NCBI RefSeq assembly: GCF_038246755.1
Contig: NZ_CP134706.1
Span: forward strand, 3,534,001-3,598,000
Direction of reading: 5' to 3'
DNA from: Micromonospora sp. FIMYZ51
Lineage (GTDB): Bacteria; Actinomycetota; Actinomycetes; Mycobacteriales; Micromonosporaceae
Length of the DNA stretch: 64,000 bases
The translations under genes were made by a program, and so were the position numbers. Numbering within the stretch: position 1 is the first letter of the stretch; every line of letters starts with the position of its first letter. The notes under the pieces were generated by a model that worked only from the letters and a program-made list of their open reading frames with translations, was not told the DNA's origin and made no database searches. Shown piece by piece: positions 1-7,075 of this stretch.

Positions 1-1
1 C

Positions 2-157
2 ATCACCGCCGTGCTGGACGAGATGCGCACCACCGGCAGCCCGCAGCGGGTTCGCGCCGAGTTGGCCCGCCGGGAGCAGGACCTGCACCGGCGTAGCCTG
101 CGCCGGCTGGCCGCGTCGGCGGCCCTGCACGACTACCTGGGCTGCCTGGGGCGGTGA
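2..157 (+). CDS. C-terminal end of an unidentified protein (partial)
   Basis: The window opens inside a gene. The readable end is 51 residues, from ITAVLDEMRTTGSPQRVRAE to ALHDYLGCLGR, stopping at TGA 155-157. It is Arg- and Leu-rich and looks helical, with heptad-like spacing (ELARREQDLHRRSLRRLAAS). I do not recognise the family from this fragment. The codon bias (G or C third positions) is that of the neighbouring genes, so it is very likely real. Confidence 0.6.
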   Translation: MTAVLDEMRTTGSPQRVRAELARREQDLHRRSLRRLAASAALHDYLGCLGR

Positions 158-159
158 CC

Positions 160-210
160 GCCGCCCGCCATCACCGCCGCCCGCCATCACCGCCGCCCGC
201 CATCACCGCC
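160..210. repeat. 16-bp tandem repeat, three copies
   Basis: The unit CGCCCGCCATCACCGC is repeated three times head to tail (ATC triplets at 170, 186 and 202), directly after the stop codon at 157. It lies in the gap before the convergent methyltransferase gene and is not coding. Confidence 0.75.
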
Positions 211-256
211 GTCGGTCAGCCCGCGGTCGGCACCGGCCCGGCCGCCACCGCGCGGT

Positions 257-994
257 TCACCGCAGCACCAGCAGGTCCAGGTGGTCGACGACGGGGCCGG
301 GTGGGGCCTCGGCGGCGACTGCCCGCAGCCGGGCCAGACCCTGCTGGTACTCCGCCTCGGTGATCAGTTGCAGCGGCGTGTGTGCGCGTCGGTCCATCCG
401 CTCGGCGTACTCGGCCATCGAGGCGGCGACGGTCTGCGCCACCGGTTCGACTGTGCTCACCGGAAACCCCGCCTCGGCGAAGGCGCAGCGGACCCGGGCC
501 AGCCCGGGAAAGCGGTCGAGCGCCGGGATCGCCTCGGGAAACCAGCTGAACAGGGTGATCCGCTGGTATCGGCCGGGAAAGGGGGAGCGGATCAACACCG
601 GGGCACCGGGCCGCAGCACCCTGCGCAGTTCACGCGCCATGGTGTCCAGGTCGGGAACGTGGTGGATCATCGTCGACAGCCAGGCACCGTCCACGCTGGA
701 GCCGGCCAGCGGCAGCGCGCGGGCGTCCCCGGCCAACAGGGGACGGTACGGGCAGCGGTCCCGCATCGCGGGTGCCGGCTCCACCGCGAGCACCCGGATG
801 CCGTACCAGTCGGTGAACGCGCGGGCCCAGGTGCCGGTACCGGCGCCCAGGTCCAGCAGGGTGGTGCCGGTCCGGGGCCGCAGGTGTTGCCGGACGGCGT
901 CGCGCCAGCGGTGCAGCCCTGTCGTTCCCAGTTCGCGACCGGCGGCGAACGCGGCGGCGTTTGTGTCGTCGTAGGAGATCAGGGCCACGGCCAC
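257..994 (-). CDS. Class I SAM-dependent methyltransferase (Methyltransf_11 type)
   Basis: A 245-residue soluble protein. Motif I is LLDLGAGTGTWARAF (residues about 45-59), followed by an acidic residue at the end of strand 2 (VLAVEPAPAM), a D-A-R-A-L-P motif II and VDGAWLSTMIHHVPDL, the usual post-II region of the UbiE/Methyltransf_11 group. GTG at 994 is preceded by GAGGGGG, a good ribosome binding site. The substrate cannot be told from the sequence. It stands alone on the minus strand, with the gene downstream of it (partial, plus strand) convergent. Confidence 0.85.
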   Translation of the reverse strand: MAVALISYDDTNAAAFAAGRELGTTGLHRWRDAVRQHLRPRTGTTLLDLGAGTGTWARAFTDWYGIRVLAVEPAPAMRDRCPYRPLLAGDARALPLAGSSVDGAWLSTMIHHVPDLDTMARELRRVLRPGAPVLIRSPFPGRYQRITLFSWFPEAIPALDRFPGLARVRCAFAEAGFPVSTVEPVAQTVAASMAEYAERMDRRAHTPLQLITEAEYQQGLARLRAVAAEAPPGPVVDHLDLLVLR

Positions 995-1091
995 CCCCTC
1001 GCGATCGTCGCCCGACGGATCCGGCCGACCACTGCGGCGTTTCTATCCGCACGGTGACCGTGCGGTCAACCAGTTGTGATCCACCGCGCAA

Positions 1092-1128
1092 CACGGTGGG
1101 CGGTGGCCCGTGGCCACCGCCCACCGTG
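1092..1128 (-). terminator. Strong hairpin after the secreted-protein gene
   Basis: Perfect 16-bp inverted repeat (CACGGTGGGCGGTGGC at 1092-1107 with its complement at 1113-1128) and a 5-base loop, 15 bp past the stop codon at 1143. There is no U-run, as is common in actinomycete terminators. Confidence 0.75.
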
Positions 1129-1142
1129 GAGGTTTCCCGGAA

Positions 1143-2054
1143 TCAGCGCAGCGCGCAGGGTGAGGCCAGGTTCACCAGGTCGCCGGGGCGGTTGCCGTTG
1201 ACCCGGCCGATCGCGGTGGCGATCCGGTTGATGGCGGCGACCCGCCGGTCCACCAGGGGACCGACGATGGCGTTCTGGACGAAGTTGGCGCCGCCCTGGG
1301 GGTTGGCGGCCTGCTGGGCGAGGCGGGCGTTGGCGTCGGCGATCTGCGCGTCCAGGTTGGCCAGTTCCCGCTGCACCTCGGCAGCGGCCTGGGCGGGCAC
1401 GGCCGGCAGCCGGTCGGCCACGCTCGGGCAACTCACCGTCTGGGCGACACCGGCGTTGCCGTTGTTGCCCGCATTGCCGTTGCCGTTGTTCCCGGCGTTG
1501 CCGTTGTTGCCCGCGTTGCCGTTGCCGTTGTTCCCGGCGTTGCCGTTGTTGCCCGCGTTGCCGTTGCCAGCATTCCCGTTGTTGCCCGCGTTACCGGCGT
1601 TGCCGTTGACCGCGCTGGGGATGCCGGCGGCGTTCAGCCCGCAGGTCGCCAGGCTGCTCAGGTCGGGACGCTGCCCACCGGCGCGGTTGATGTTGATGCC
1701 GATCCGGTCGAGTGCGGCGGTGCGCTTGCTGGCCAGGGGGCCGAGGATGGCGTTCTGGACGAAGTTGGCGCCGCCCTGGGGGTTGGCGGCCTGTTGGGCG
1801 AGGCGGGCGTTGGCTTCCTCGATCTGCTTGTCGAGGTTTGCCAGTTCCTGCTCGACTCCGGCTTGTGCGGCGGCCGGTACGTTGGCCAGCTTGTCCCGCA
1901 CCGTCGGGCAGTTCGCCGTCTGCGCCCCACTGCTGGCGCTGTCGTCGGCCGAGGCCAGCGTCAGACCGGCCCCCAGCAGCGCCACCGCGAGGACGCCGAC
2001 CCCGCCGAGCTTCAGCGCGGCGTGCTTCTGGAGCTTTCGGGTACGCCTGACCAT
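1143..2054 (-). CDS. Secreted protein: two copies of one domain joined by an Asn/Gly/Ala repeat linker
   Basis: About 303 residues. The start chosen is ATG 2054 (MVRRTRKLQKHAALKLGG) because GAGGAGAG lies 7-8 bases upstream; a longer frame to 2264 is open but lacks a signal. The N-terminus is a signal peptide (VGVLAVALLGAGLTLASA). Then come two homologous domains of about 90 residues, each with two cysteines (start NCPTV or SCPSV; end ATCGL or SPCAL) and a shared core (NARLAQQAANPQGGANFVQN) predicted helical. Between them is a roughly 55-residue low-complexity linker of NGNAG and NNGNAG units. I do not recognise the domain family. It is likely a cell-surface or extracellular binding protein. 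The divergent neighbour is a carboxypeptidase gene, and the shared spacer has a LacI-type palindrome. Confidence 0.75.
   Translation of the reverse strand: MVRRTRKLQKHAALKLGGVGVLAVALLGAGLTLASADDSASSGAQTANCPTVRDKLANVPAAAQAGVEQELANLDKQIEEANARLAQQAANPQGGANFVQNAILGPLASKRTAALDRIGININRAGGQRPDLSSLATCGLNAAGIPSAVNGNAGNAGNNGNAGNGNAGNNGNAGNNGNGNAGNNGNAGNNGNGNAGNNGNAGVAQTVSCPSVADRLPAVPAQAAAEVQRELANLDAQIADANARLAQQAANPQGGANFVQNAIVGPLVDRRVAAINRIATAIGRVNGNRPGDLVNLASPCALR
1459..1568. repeat. 42-bp tandem repeat encoding the NGNAG linker
   Basis: A 42-bp unit occurs at 1459-1500, again at 1501-1542 and in part at 1543-1568, with almost no change between copies. It encodes the Asn/Gly/Ala linker of the secreted protein. 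Its length probably varies between strains. Confidence 0.8.
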
Positions 2055-2131
2055 GCTTTCTCTCCTCATGATTGACCGCCCGGCGGGGTCGAAGAACCCG
2101 CCGGCTGGTGCGCGGTGGATGCCGGGAGGGT

Positions 2132-2158
2132 GACGTACGGCCGGCCCCGCCGTACGTC
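2132..2158. promoter_or_regulatory. Inverted repeat in the divergent spacer
   Basis: Perfect 10-bp arms GACGTACGGC and GCCGTACGTC around a 7-base loop, in the 5' region of the secreted-protein gene. It could be an operator or an RNA hairpin in the leader. Confidence 0.4.
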
Positions 2159-2184
2159 CCTCCGGGGTGCTGTCGGACCCACCT

Positions 2185-2198
2185 CGGGAGCGCTCCCG
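2185..2198. promoter_or_regulatory. LacI/CebR-type operator palindrome
   Basis: CGGGAGCGCTCCCG is a perfect 14-bp palindrome. It matches the CebR box known from Streptomyces (TGGGAGCGCTCCCA) at 12 of 14 positions. It lies 131 bp before the start of the leftward secreted-protein gene and 159 bp before the rightward carboxypeptidase gene. Confidence 0.55.
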
Positions 2199-2342
2199 TT
2201 GCTGGTCCGGAACGTTCGTGGTTGTTCGGTCGGGGATACGCGGTGACCCGGCCGGTCGGTTCAATGTCGATCCGGAAAGCTCGCCGGTCGCTTCGTCCCC
2301 GGTGGACCCGCCGCCGGCCCGGCCGGTCAGCGATCTTGCGGT

Positions 2343-2357
2343 TAGGCTGCGTGTTCA
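2343..2357 (+). promoter_or_regulatory. Leaderless promoter of the first carboxypeptidase gene
   Basis: TAGGCT at 2343-2348 is a TANNNT-type -10 box whose first base is 14 bp before ATG 2357, and no ribosome binding site is present. Transcription should start at or next to the A of the start codon. Confidence 0.55.
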
Positions 2358-3685
2358 TGACACTCCGGGCCCTGGTGATCGCTCCCGTCATGCTCGCGGT
2401 CGCGGTGATTCCCGCGACCGTGAGTGGCTCGCCGGACACAGAGCGTGTTGCCGTCGGGGTGCCGGGCGCCGTCGGCCCCGCGCCCGGGACACCGGTCACC
2501 GCGCCTACGGCCGCCCCCGCCGCGACGGCCGCTGCCGCGACGGCGGTGCCCTGCCCGAAGGCGGTGGCACCGAAGGTGAAGCGCTCGCCGCGACCCACGC
2601 CACCGCCGTCCACTCCGGAGCACCAGGTCGTCGGCGGGGCGGCGCTGGCCACCGCCGGGCTGGTCGTACCGCCGCAGGCGCCGGCACCGCCGCGGGTGAC
2701 CGCCACCTCGTGGCTGGTGGCCGACCTGGACAGCGGCGAGGTGCTGGGTGGTTGTGGCCCGCACGAGTACGCCACGCCGGCGAGCGTGCAGAAGCTGCTG
2801 CTGGCCGCGACCATGCTGCCCCGGCTCGACCCGGACGAACTCGTCACGATCACCCGGGAGGACCTGGACATCGCGCCGGGCAGCTCGGCCGTGGGGCTGC
2901 TGGTCGGCGGTCGCTACCGGGTGCGGACCCTGTGGCTGGGACTGCTGTTGCAGTCCGGCAACGAGGCGGCGAACGCGCTGGCTCGCCTCGGCGGTGGGCC
3001 GGACGGTGCGGCCGGCGGGGTGCGCGCGATGAACGAGCAGGCGCGCCGGCTCGGCGCGTTGCAGACCCGCGCGGTCACCCCCTCCGGGCTGGACGCGCCG
3101 GGACAGTTCACCAGCGCGTACGACCTGGCGCTGATCGCCCGGGCCTGCTTCGCCGATCCGGCCTTCCGCCGGTACGCACTCACCGAGCGGACCCGGATCC
3201 CGGCGCAGAAACCGCTGCGCGCCAAGGGTTTCGAGATCCAGAACGAGAACCAGTTGATCTACCGTTACCCCGGTGCCATGGGCGGGAAGACCGGCTTCAC
3301 CGACTACGCCCGGCATACCTACGTCGGTGCCGCCGAGCGCGACGGCCGCCGGCTGGTGGTGACGCTGCTCGGTGCCGAGCCCCGGCCGCAGCGCGGCTGG
3401 GAACAGGGTGCCGCGCTGCTCGACTGGGGATTCGCGCTGCCCCCGGGTGCCGCGGTCGGCCGGCTGGTGGAACCGGGGGAGTGGGACGCGCCGACGGCGG
3501 CGCCATCGGCCGCGCCACAGCCGGGCGACGCGCCGTCGGCGGATGCCACCTCCTCGGCCGCGCTCGACGACGGGCCGGGCGCCGGAACGCTTGTGGCGCT
3601 TGCGGTCGGCCTGGCCGCGATCGGGCTGGCCGTGATCGCCGCTCGGCGGGGCCGCCGGCCGGGGACGACCGCAGCGCGGCGCTGA
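2357..3685 (+). CDS. D-alanyl-D-alanine carboxypeptidase, membrane-anchored (peptidase S11)
   Basis: 442 residues. The product trims the terminal D-Ala from peptidoglycan pentapeptides outside the membrane. It has a signal peptide (MTLRALVIAPVMLAVAVIPA), a Pro/Ala/Thr-rich stretch to about residue 110, then the S11 penicillin-binding fold with SVQK (catalytic Ser143, Lys146), SGN (LLLQSGNEAANAL) and KTG (MGGKTGFTDYARHTYVG). After a Pro/Ala hinge comes one C-terminal membrane helix (LVALAVGLAAIGLAVIAARR) with basic residues behind it. ATG 2357 was chosen because the frame upstream has no signal sequence and TAGGCT sits exactly at leaderless distance. It is a tandem paralog of the next gene. 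Confidence 0.9.
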   Translation: MTLRALVIAPVMLAVAVIPATVSGSPDTERVAVGVPGAVGPAPGTPVTAPTAAPAATAAAATAVPCPKAVAPKVKRSPRPTPPPSTPEHQVVGGAALATAGLVVPPQAPAPPRVTATSWLVADLDSGEVLGGCGPHEYATPASVQKLLLAATMLPRLDPDELVTITREDLDIAPGSSAVGLLVGGRYRVRTLWLGLLLQSGNEAANALARLGGGPDGAAGGVRAMNEQARRLGALQTRAVTPSGLDAPGQFTSAYDLALIARACFADPAFRRYALTERTRIPAQKPLRAKGFEIQNENQLIYRYPGAMGGKTGFTDYARHTYVGAAERDGRRLVVTLLGAEPRPQRGWEQGAALLDWGFALPPGAAVGRLVEPGEWDAPTAAPSAAPQPGDAPSADATSSAALDDGPGAGTLVALAVGLAAIGLAVIAARRGRRPGTTAARR

Positions 3686-3749
3686 TCGTCTCGGCAGATC
3701 GGGTACCTGCGTGCTGGTCGATTCGCCGGACTGGCCGGAATTCACCCGA

Positions 3750-3764
3750 TAGTGTCGCTGAATG
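3750..3764 (+). promoter_or_regulatory. Leaderless promoter of the second carboxypeptidase gene
   Basis: TAGTGT at 3750-3755, 14 bp before GTG 3764, with no ribosome binding site. The spacing is the same as for the paralog at 2357, as if the duplication had copied the promoter. Confidence 0.5.
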
Positions 3765-5002
3765 TGAGAGTCAACCGCCTCGCCGCCGCGGTGACCGCGG
3801 CGCTCATGACATCGCCCCTGCTGCCCGCCACCGGTGCCGCCGTGGCCGCGCCGACGCCGTGCCCGCGCTCCGCGCCGCCCGCGCCCGGCCCGTCGCAGCC
3901 GGTGACACCGTCGCCGGACCCGGTGCAGCGGGCGGTGGGCGGGGCCCGGCTGGCCACGGCCGGGCTGGTCGTACCGCCGGATGTGCCGGCACCACCCCGG
4001 GTGGCAGCAACCTCGTGGCTGGTGGCCGACCTGGAGACCGGCGAGGTGCTGGGTGGTTGTGGCCCACACGAGTACGCCACTCCGGCAAGCGTGCAGAAGC
4101 TGCTGCTGGCCGCGACCATGCTGCCTCGGCTCGACCCGGCCGAAACCGTCACCATCACCGCCGGGGACCTGGACATCGAGCCGGGGAGTTCGGCCGTGGG
4201 GCTGGTGGAGGGCGGCCGGTACCGGGTCGAGACGCTCTGGCTTGGCCTGCTGCTGCGGTCGGGCAACGAGGTGGCAAACGCGCTGGCCCGGCTCGGCGGC
4301 GGCCCGGACGGGATGGCCGGCGGACTACGCGCGATGAACGAGCAGGCGCACCGGCTCGGTGCCTACCAGACCCATGCCGCGACCCCTTCCGGGCTGGACG
4401 GTCCGGGGCAGTTCACCAGCGCGTACGACCTGGCCCTGATCGCCCGGGCCTGTTTCGACGACGCCCACTTCCGCCGCTACGTGGCGACCCGCGAGGCGAC
4501 CATCCCGGCCCAGCCGAGGCAACGCGCCAAGGGCTTCACGATCGACAACGACAACCAACTGCTCTACCACTATCCAGGTGCGCTGGGCGGCAAGACCGGC
4601 TACACCGATCTGGCCCGGCACACCTACGTCGGTGCCGCCGAGCGGGGCGGACGCCAACTCGTGGTCACCCTGCTCGGCGCGGACGTCGTCGACAAGCGTG
4701 GCTGGGAACAGGGTGCCGCCCTGCTCGACTGGGGCTTCGCCCTGCCCCGGGACGCCTCGGTCGGCGCGCTGGTGCGGCCGGGCGCCACCACCGCCTCCGC
4801 GCCGCCGGCCTCGGTGCCGCCGCAGGCGCTGCCCGGCGGTGCCGCCGGTGCCGAGGCCGCCGGCCGGCGGGACCTCGCCGGACAACTCCGTCTCGTCTCG
4901 TGGGTGGCGCTCGCCGTCGGCCTGACCCTGCTGACCGGCGCTCTGATCGCCCGCCGCCGCGTCCGCACCGCCGCCACCCGGACCCCCACCCACCGCGAAT
5001 GA
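3764..5002 (+). CDS. Second D-alanyl-D-alanine carboxypeptidase, membrane-anchored (peptidase S11)
   Basis: 412 residues from GTG 3764 (an in-frame GTG at 3752 lies on the -10 box and is unlikely). Same plan as its upstream neighbour: signal peptide, Pro-rich linker, S11 domain with SVQK, SGN (LLLRSGNEVANAL) and KTG (LGGKTGYTDLARHTYVG), Pro/Ala hinge, C-terminal membrane helix (VALAVGLTLLTGALIARRR). Long stretches are nearly identical at the DNA level around the active-site serine, so the pair is a tandem duplication. Its stop overlaps the dipeptidase start (ATGA), so the two are co-translated. Confidence 0.9.
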   Translation: MRVNRLAAAVTAALMTSPLLPATGAAVAAPTPCPRSAPPAPGPSQPVTPSPDPVQRAVGGARLATAGLVVPPDVPAPPRVAATSWLVADLETGEVLGGCGPHEYATPASVQKLLLAATMLPRLDPAETVTITAGDLDIEPGSSAVGLVEGGRYRVETLWLGLLLRSGNEVANALARLGGGPDGMAGGLRAMNEQAHRLGAYQTHAATPSGLDGPGQFTSAYDLALIARACFDDAHFRRYVATREATIPAQPRQRAKGFTIDNDNQLLYHYPGALGGKTGYTDLARHTYVGAAERGGRQLVVTLLGADVVDKRGWEQGAALLDWGFALPRDASVGALVRPGATTASAPPASVPPQALPGGAAGAEAAGRRDLAGQLRLVSWVALAVGLTLLTGALIARRRVRTAATRTPTHRE

Positions 5003-5817
5003 CCACCCCGTCGACCGCCCGCGTCCGGTTGACCGTGCAGCTGCTGGGGGTGCTGGCCGGAGTGGGAGTGGTGGGTGGGTGCGTACGGGCACCACAGCCG
5101 CCGCCACCGCCGGCACCGTCGGGGCGGCCCGGCCTGGTGGTGCTCTCCGACGTGGACCCGCGCATCCACACCGACATCCGCTACGCCACCGCGCACAACT
5201 TCGTCGGTCGCCCGGTCGACGGCTATCCGGAACCACTCTGCCTGCTCACCGACGCGGCTGCCGCAGCACTGCGCCGGGTGCAGGACGCGGCACTGGCCAC
5301 CGGCCACAGCCTGAAGGTCTACGACTGCTATCGGCCCCGGCGCGCGGTGGACGACTTCCTGACGTGGGCGGGCCAACCCGGCGGGCAGCAGATGAAGGCC
5401 GAGTTCTATCCCCGGGTGGCCAAGTCGGATCTGTTCGAGCAGGGCTACCTCGGTGCGCGCAGTACGCACAGCCGGGGCAGCACTGTCGACCTGACCCTGG
5501 TCGACGTGCCGGCACCCGAACAACCCGGGTACGTGCCGGGTCAGCCGCTGGTCGCCTGCACCGCCCCGCGTGACCGACGCTTCGCCGACAACAGCATCGA
5601 CATGGGCACCGGCTTCGACTGTTTCGATCCGCTCGCGCACGTCGCCTCGTCCCAGGTCGACGCCACGGCCAGGCGCAACCGGGAACTGCTCAGGCGGTTG
5701 ATGACCGACGCCGGGTTCGTCGGCTACGACCGGGAGTGGTGGCACTTCCGCTACCGCGACGAGCCCTGGCCGGACACCTACTTCGACCTGCCGGTCGCCC
5801 GTTCCTCGGCGGGCTGA
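4999..5817 (+). CDS. VanX-like D-Ala-D-Ala dipeptidase lipoprotein (peptidase M15D)
   Basis: 272 residues. The family is a zinc enzyme that splits D-Ala-D-Ala. Seen here: lipobox at the end of a short signal peptide (VGVVGGC), the metal motif SxHxxGxxxD as STHSRGSTVDLTLVD, and the catalytic E-W-W-H (YDREWWHFRYRDEP) near the end. DIRYATAHNFVGRP and YDCYRPRRAV are also typical. The start ATG 4999 overlaps the preceding stop as ATGA. In glycopeptide resistance VanX is cytoplasmic; a lipid-anchored form such as this more likely recycles wall dipeptides or trims stem peptides. There is no vanH or vanA nearby, so I do not call it a resistance gene. Confidence 0.85.
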   Translation: MTTPSTARVRLTVQLLGVLAGVGVVGGCVRAPQPPPPPAPSGRPGLVVLSDVDPRIHTDIRYATAHNFVGRPVDGYPEPLCLLTDAAAAALRRVQDAALATGHSLKVYDCYRPRRAVDDFLTWAGQPGGQQMKAEFYPRVAKSDLFEQGYLGARSTHSRGSTVDLTLVDVPAPEQPGYVPGQPLVACTAPRDRRFADNSIDMGTGFDCFDPLAHVASSQVDATARRNRELLRRLMTDAGFVGYDREWWHFRYRDEPWPDTYFDLPVARSSAG

Positions 5818-5917
5818 GCCGCAGGTCACCAATTACCCGATCGAGGCGGTGCCCAGCTCGAGACCGTCATGACCATGTCCGTCGGCTGGGTGGGTGATGT
5901 CCTAGATCCTTTCCCCG

Positions 5918-5931
5918 TAGGCTGTCTTTCA
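5918..5931 (+). promoter_or_regulatory. Leaderless promoter ahead of the channel locus
   Basis: TAGGCT at 5918-5923, 13 bp before ATG 5931. No ribosome binding site lies between the box and the ATG. Confidence 0.5.
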
Positions 5932-6017
5932 TGATTGCCGTACGTCAGCGCCCCGACGACGCACGGTGGGTGCTCTCGCCGGCACCGGTCACTCCACCGG
6001 GGCCGGCCGGCCGGTGA
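5931..6017 (+). CDS. Short leader peptide coupled to the ion-channel gene
   Basis: A 28-residue frame, MIAVRQRPDDARWVLSPAPV and eight more residues. It begins at ATG 5931 at leaderless distance from TAGGCT. Its TGA (6015-6017) overlaps the GTG (6014-6016) that best fits the start of the channel gene, giving GTGA. The channel gene has no convincing ribosome binding site of its own, so translation through this frame would deliver ribosomes to it. No known family; it may have only a cis role. Confidence 0.45.
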   Translation: MIAVRQRPDDARWVLSPAPVTPPGPAGR

Positions 6018-6943
6018 GTTGGACTCGCATACCGTCCCAGCGGGGTGATCGGGACCGGGCGGCGCGCGGTGCCAGGCTGGTCAAGCTCTGTGCCCGGATC
6101 TCCGCGTCGCGTCCGTTCGAACTGGTGATCATCGCGGTGATCATCGCCAACGGCGTCGTGCTCGGCCTGGAGACCTATCCCAACCTGGGTCCGGCCGGCT
6201 TCGCGCTGCACGCCCTGGAGTGGTCCTTCCGCGCCGTGTTCGTCGTCGAGATCACCATCCGGATCATCGCGTACGGCCGTCGGCCGCAGGACTTCTTCCG
6301 GCACGGCTGGAACGTCTTCGACTTCCTGGTGATCGCGGCGATCTTCGTACCGGTGCTGCACGGCGACTCGGCGCTGCTGCGGGTCGTGCGGGTGCTGCGG
6401 ATGTTGCGGCTGGTGCGGTTCTCGCCCGGCCTGCGGACGATCGTCACGGCCCTGTGGCGCAGCCTGCCCGGCGTCGGGGGCTTCCTCGCCCTGGGTGTGG
6501 TGACGCTCTACGTCTACGGCATGGCCGGTTGGCTGATCTTCGGCGAGGCGTATCCCGAGGACTACGGTGACATCGGCCGGTCGCTGCTGACCCTCTTCGT
6601 GCTGCTCTCCCTGGAGACGCTGCCGGACCACATCGCCGACGCCATCGACTTCGCCCCGTGGACCCTGCTCTACTACGTCAGCTTCGTGATCATCACCGTC
6701 AACGTGCTGCTGAACATCCTGATCGCGGTCATCGTCAACTCCATGGAGGAGGCCCGCCGGCTGGAGATGACCGAGGGGCTCGCCCCCGGGTACGACGAGG
6801 ACGGTGACGGGATACCGGACGAGGTGGACCGGATCGCGATCAGTCAGCGGCTGGACGATCTGCGGACCCTCATCGTCGAACTTGAGCGCGAGCTTCGCAT
6901 CGACCGCGACGACGGACGGACCCGCCGAACCGGGAGGGATTGA
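6014..6943 (+). CDS. Voltage-gated cation channel, single-domain (Ion_trans, NavBac-like)
   Basis: 309 residues from GTG 6014; ATG-like starts upstream (5966) lie in the leader peptide region. One voltage-sensor/pore unit: S1 FELVIIAVIIANGVVLGLE, S2 with acidic residues (FVVEITIRII), S3 WNVFDFLVIAAIFV, S4 with repeated arginines (LLRVVRVLRMLRLVRF), S5, pore loop and S6 (IITVNVLLNILIAVIVNSM). Such subunits assemble as tetramers. The selectivity filter reads SLETLPD (6608-6628), not the TLESWAS of NaChBac, so ion selectivity is open. The C-terminus has an EF-hand-like loop (6794-6829) and a short coiled coil (ISQRLDDLRTLIVELEREL), which in NavBac channels holds the tetramer together. Confidence 0.88.
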   Translation: MSWTRIPSQRGDRDRAARGARLVKLCARISASRPFELVIIAVIIANGVVLGLETYPNLGPAGFALHALEWSFRAVFVVEITIRIIAYGRRPQDFFRHGWNVFDFLVIAAIFVPVLHGDSALLRVVRVLRMLRLVRFSPGLRTIVTALWRSLPGVGGFLALGVVTLYVYGMAGWLIFGEAYPEDYGDIGRSLLTLFVLLSLETLPDHIADAIDFAPWTLLYYVSFVIITVNVLLNILIAVIVNSMEEARRLEMTEGLAPGYDEDGDGIPDEVDRIAISQRLDDLRTLIVELERELRIDRDDGRTRRTGRD

Positions 6944-6993
6944 GTACACTAACCGCACCCCACCAGGCCCGCCTCACTCGGTGCGTCCGTGTT

Positions 6994-7023
6994 TGATCAG
7001 AATCACGACGGATGCGGATAACG
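6994..7023 (+). promoter_or_regulatory. Likely sigma-70 promoter of the mrp operon
   Basis: TTGATC (6994-6999) and GATAAC (7018-7023) spaced by 18 bp, about 53 bp before the mrpA start. Confidence 0.45.
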
Positions 7024-7075
7024 GTCGGCACCAGATAGGGTCGTTACACCGACTGATGATCTCTGGGGAGGGTGT

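Noticed and set aside
1459..1568. Tandem repeat considered as a CRISPR-like array
   Set aside because: Units are contiguous without spacers, in frame, and encode a regular Asn/Gly/Ala linker.
2167..4998. Long open frame through both carboxypeptidase genes in a shifted frame
   Set aside because: Composition is Arg/Gly/Ala-rich with no motifs; only its last part (from 4999) is the real dipeptidase gene.
4999..5817. Glycopeptide-resistance vanX
   Set aside because: No vanH, vanA, vanR or vanS nearby, and the protein has a lipobox, unlike cytoplasmic VanX.
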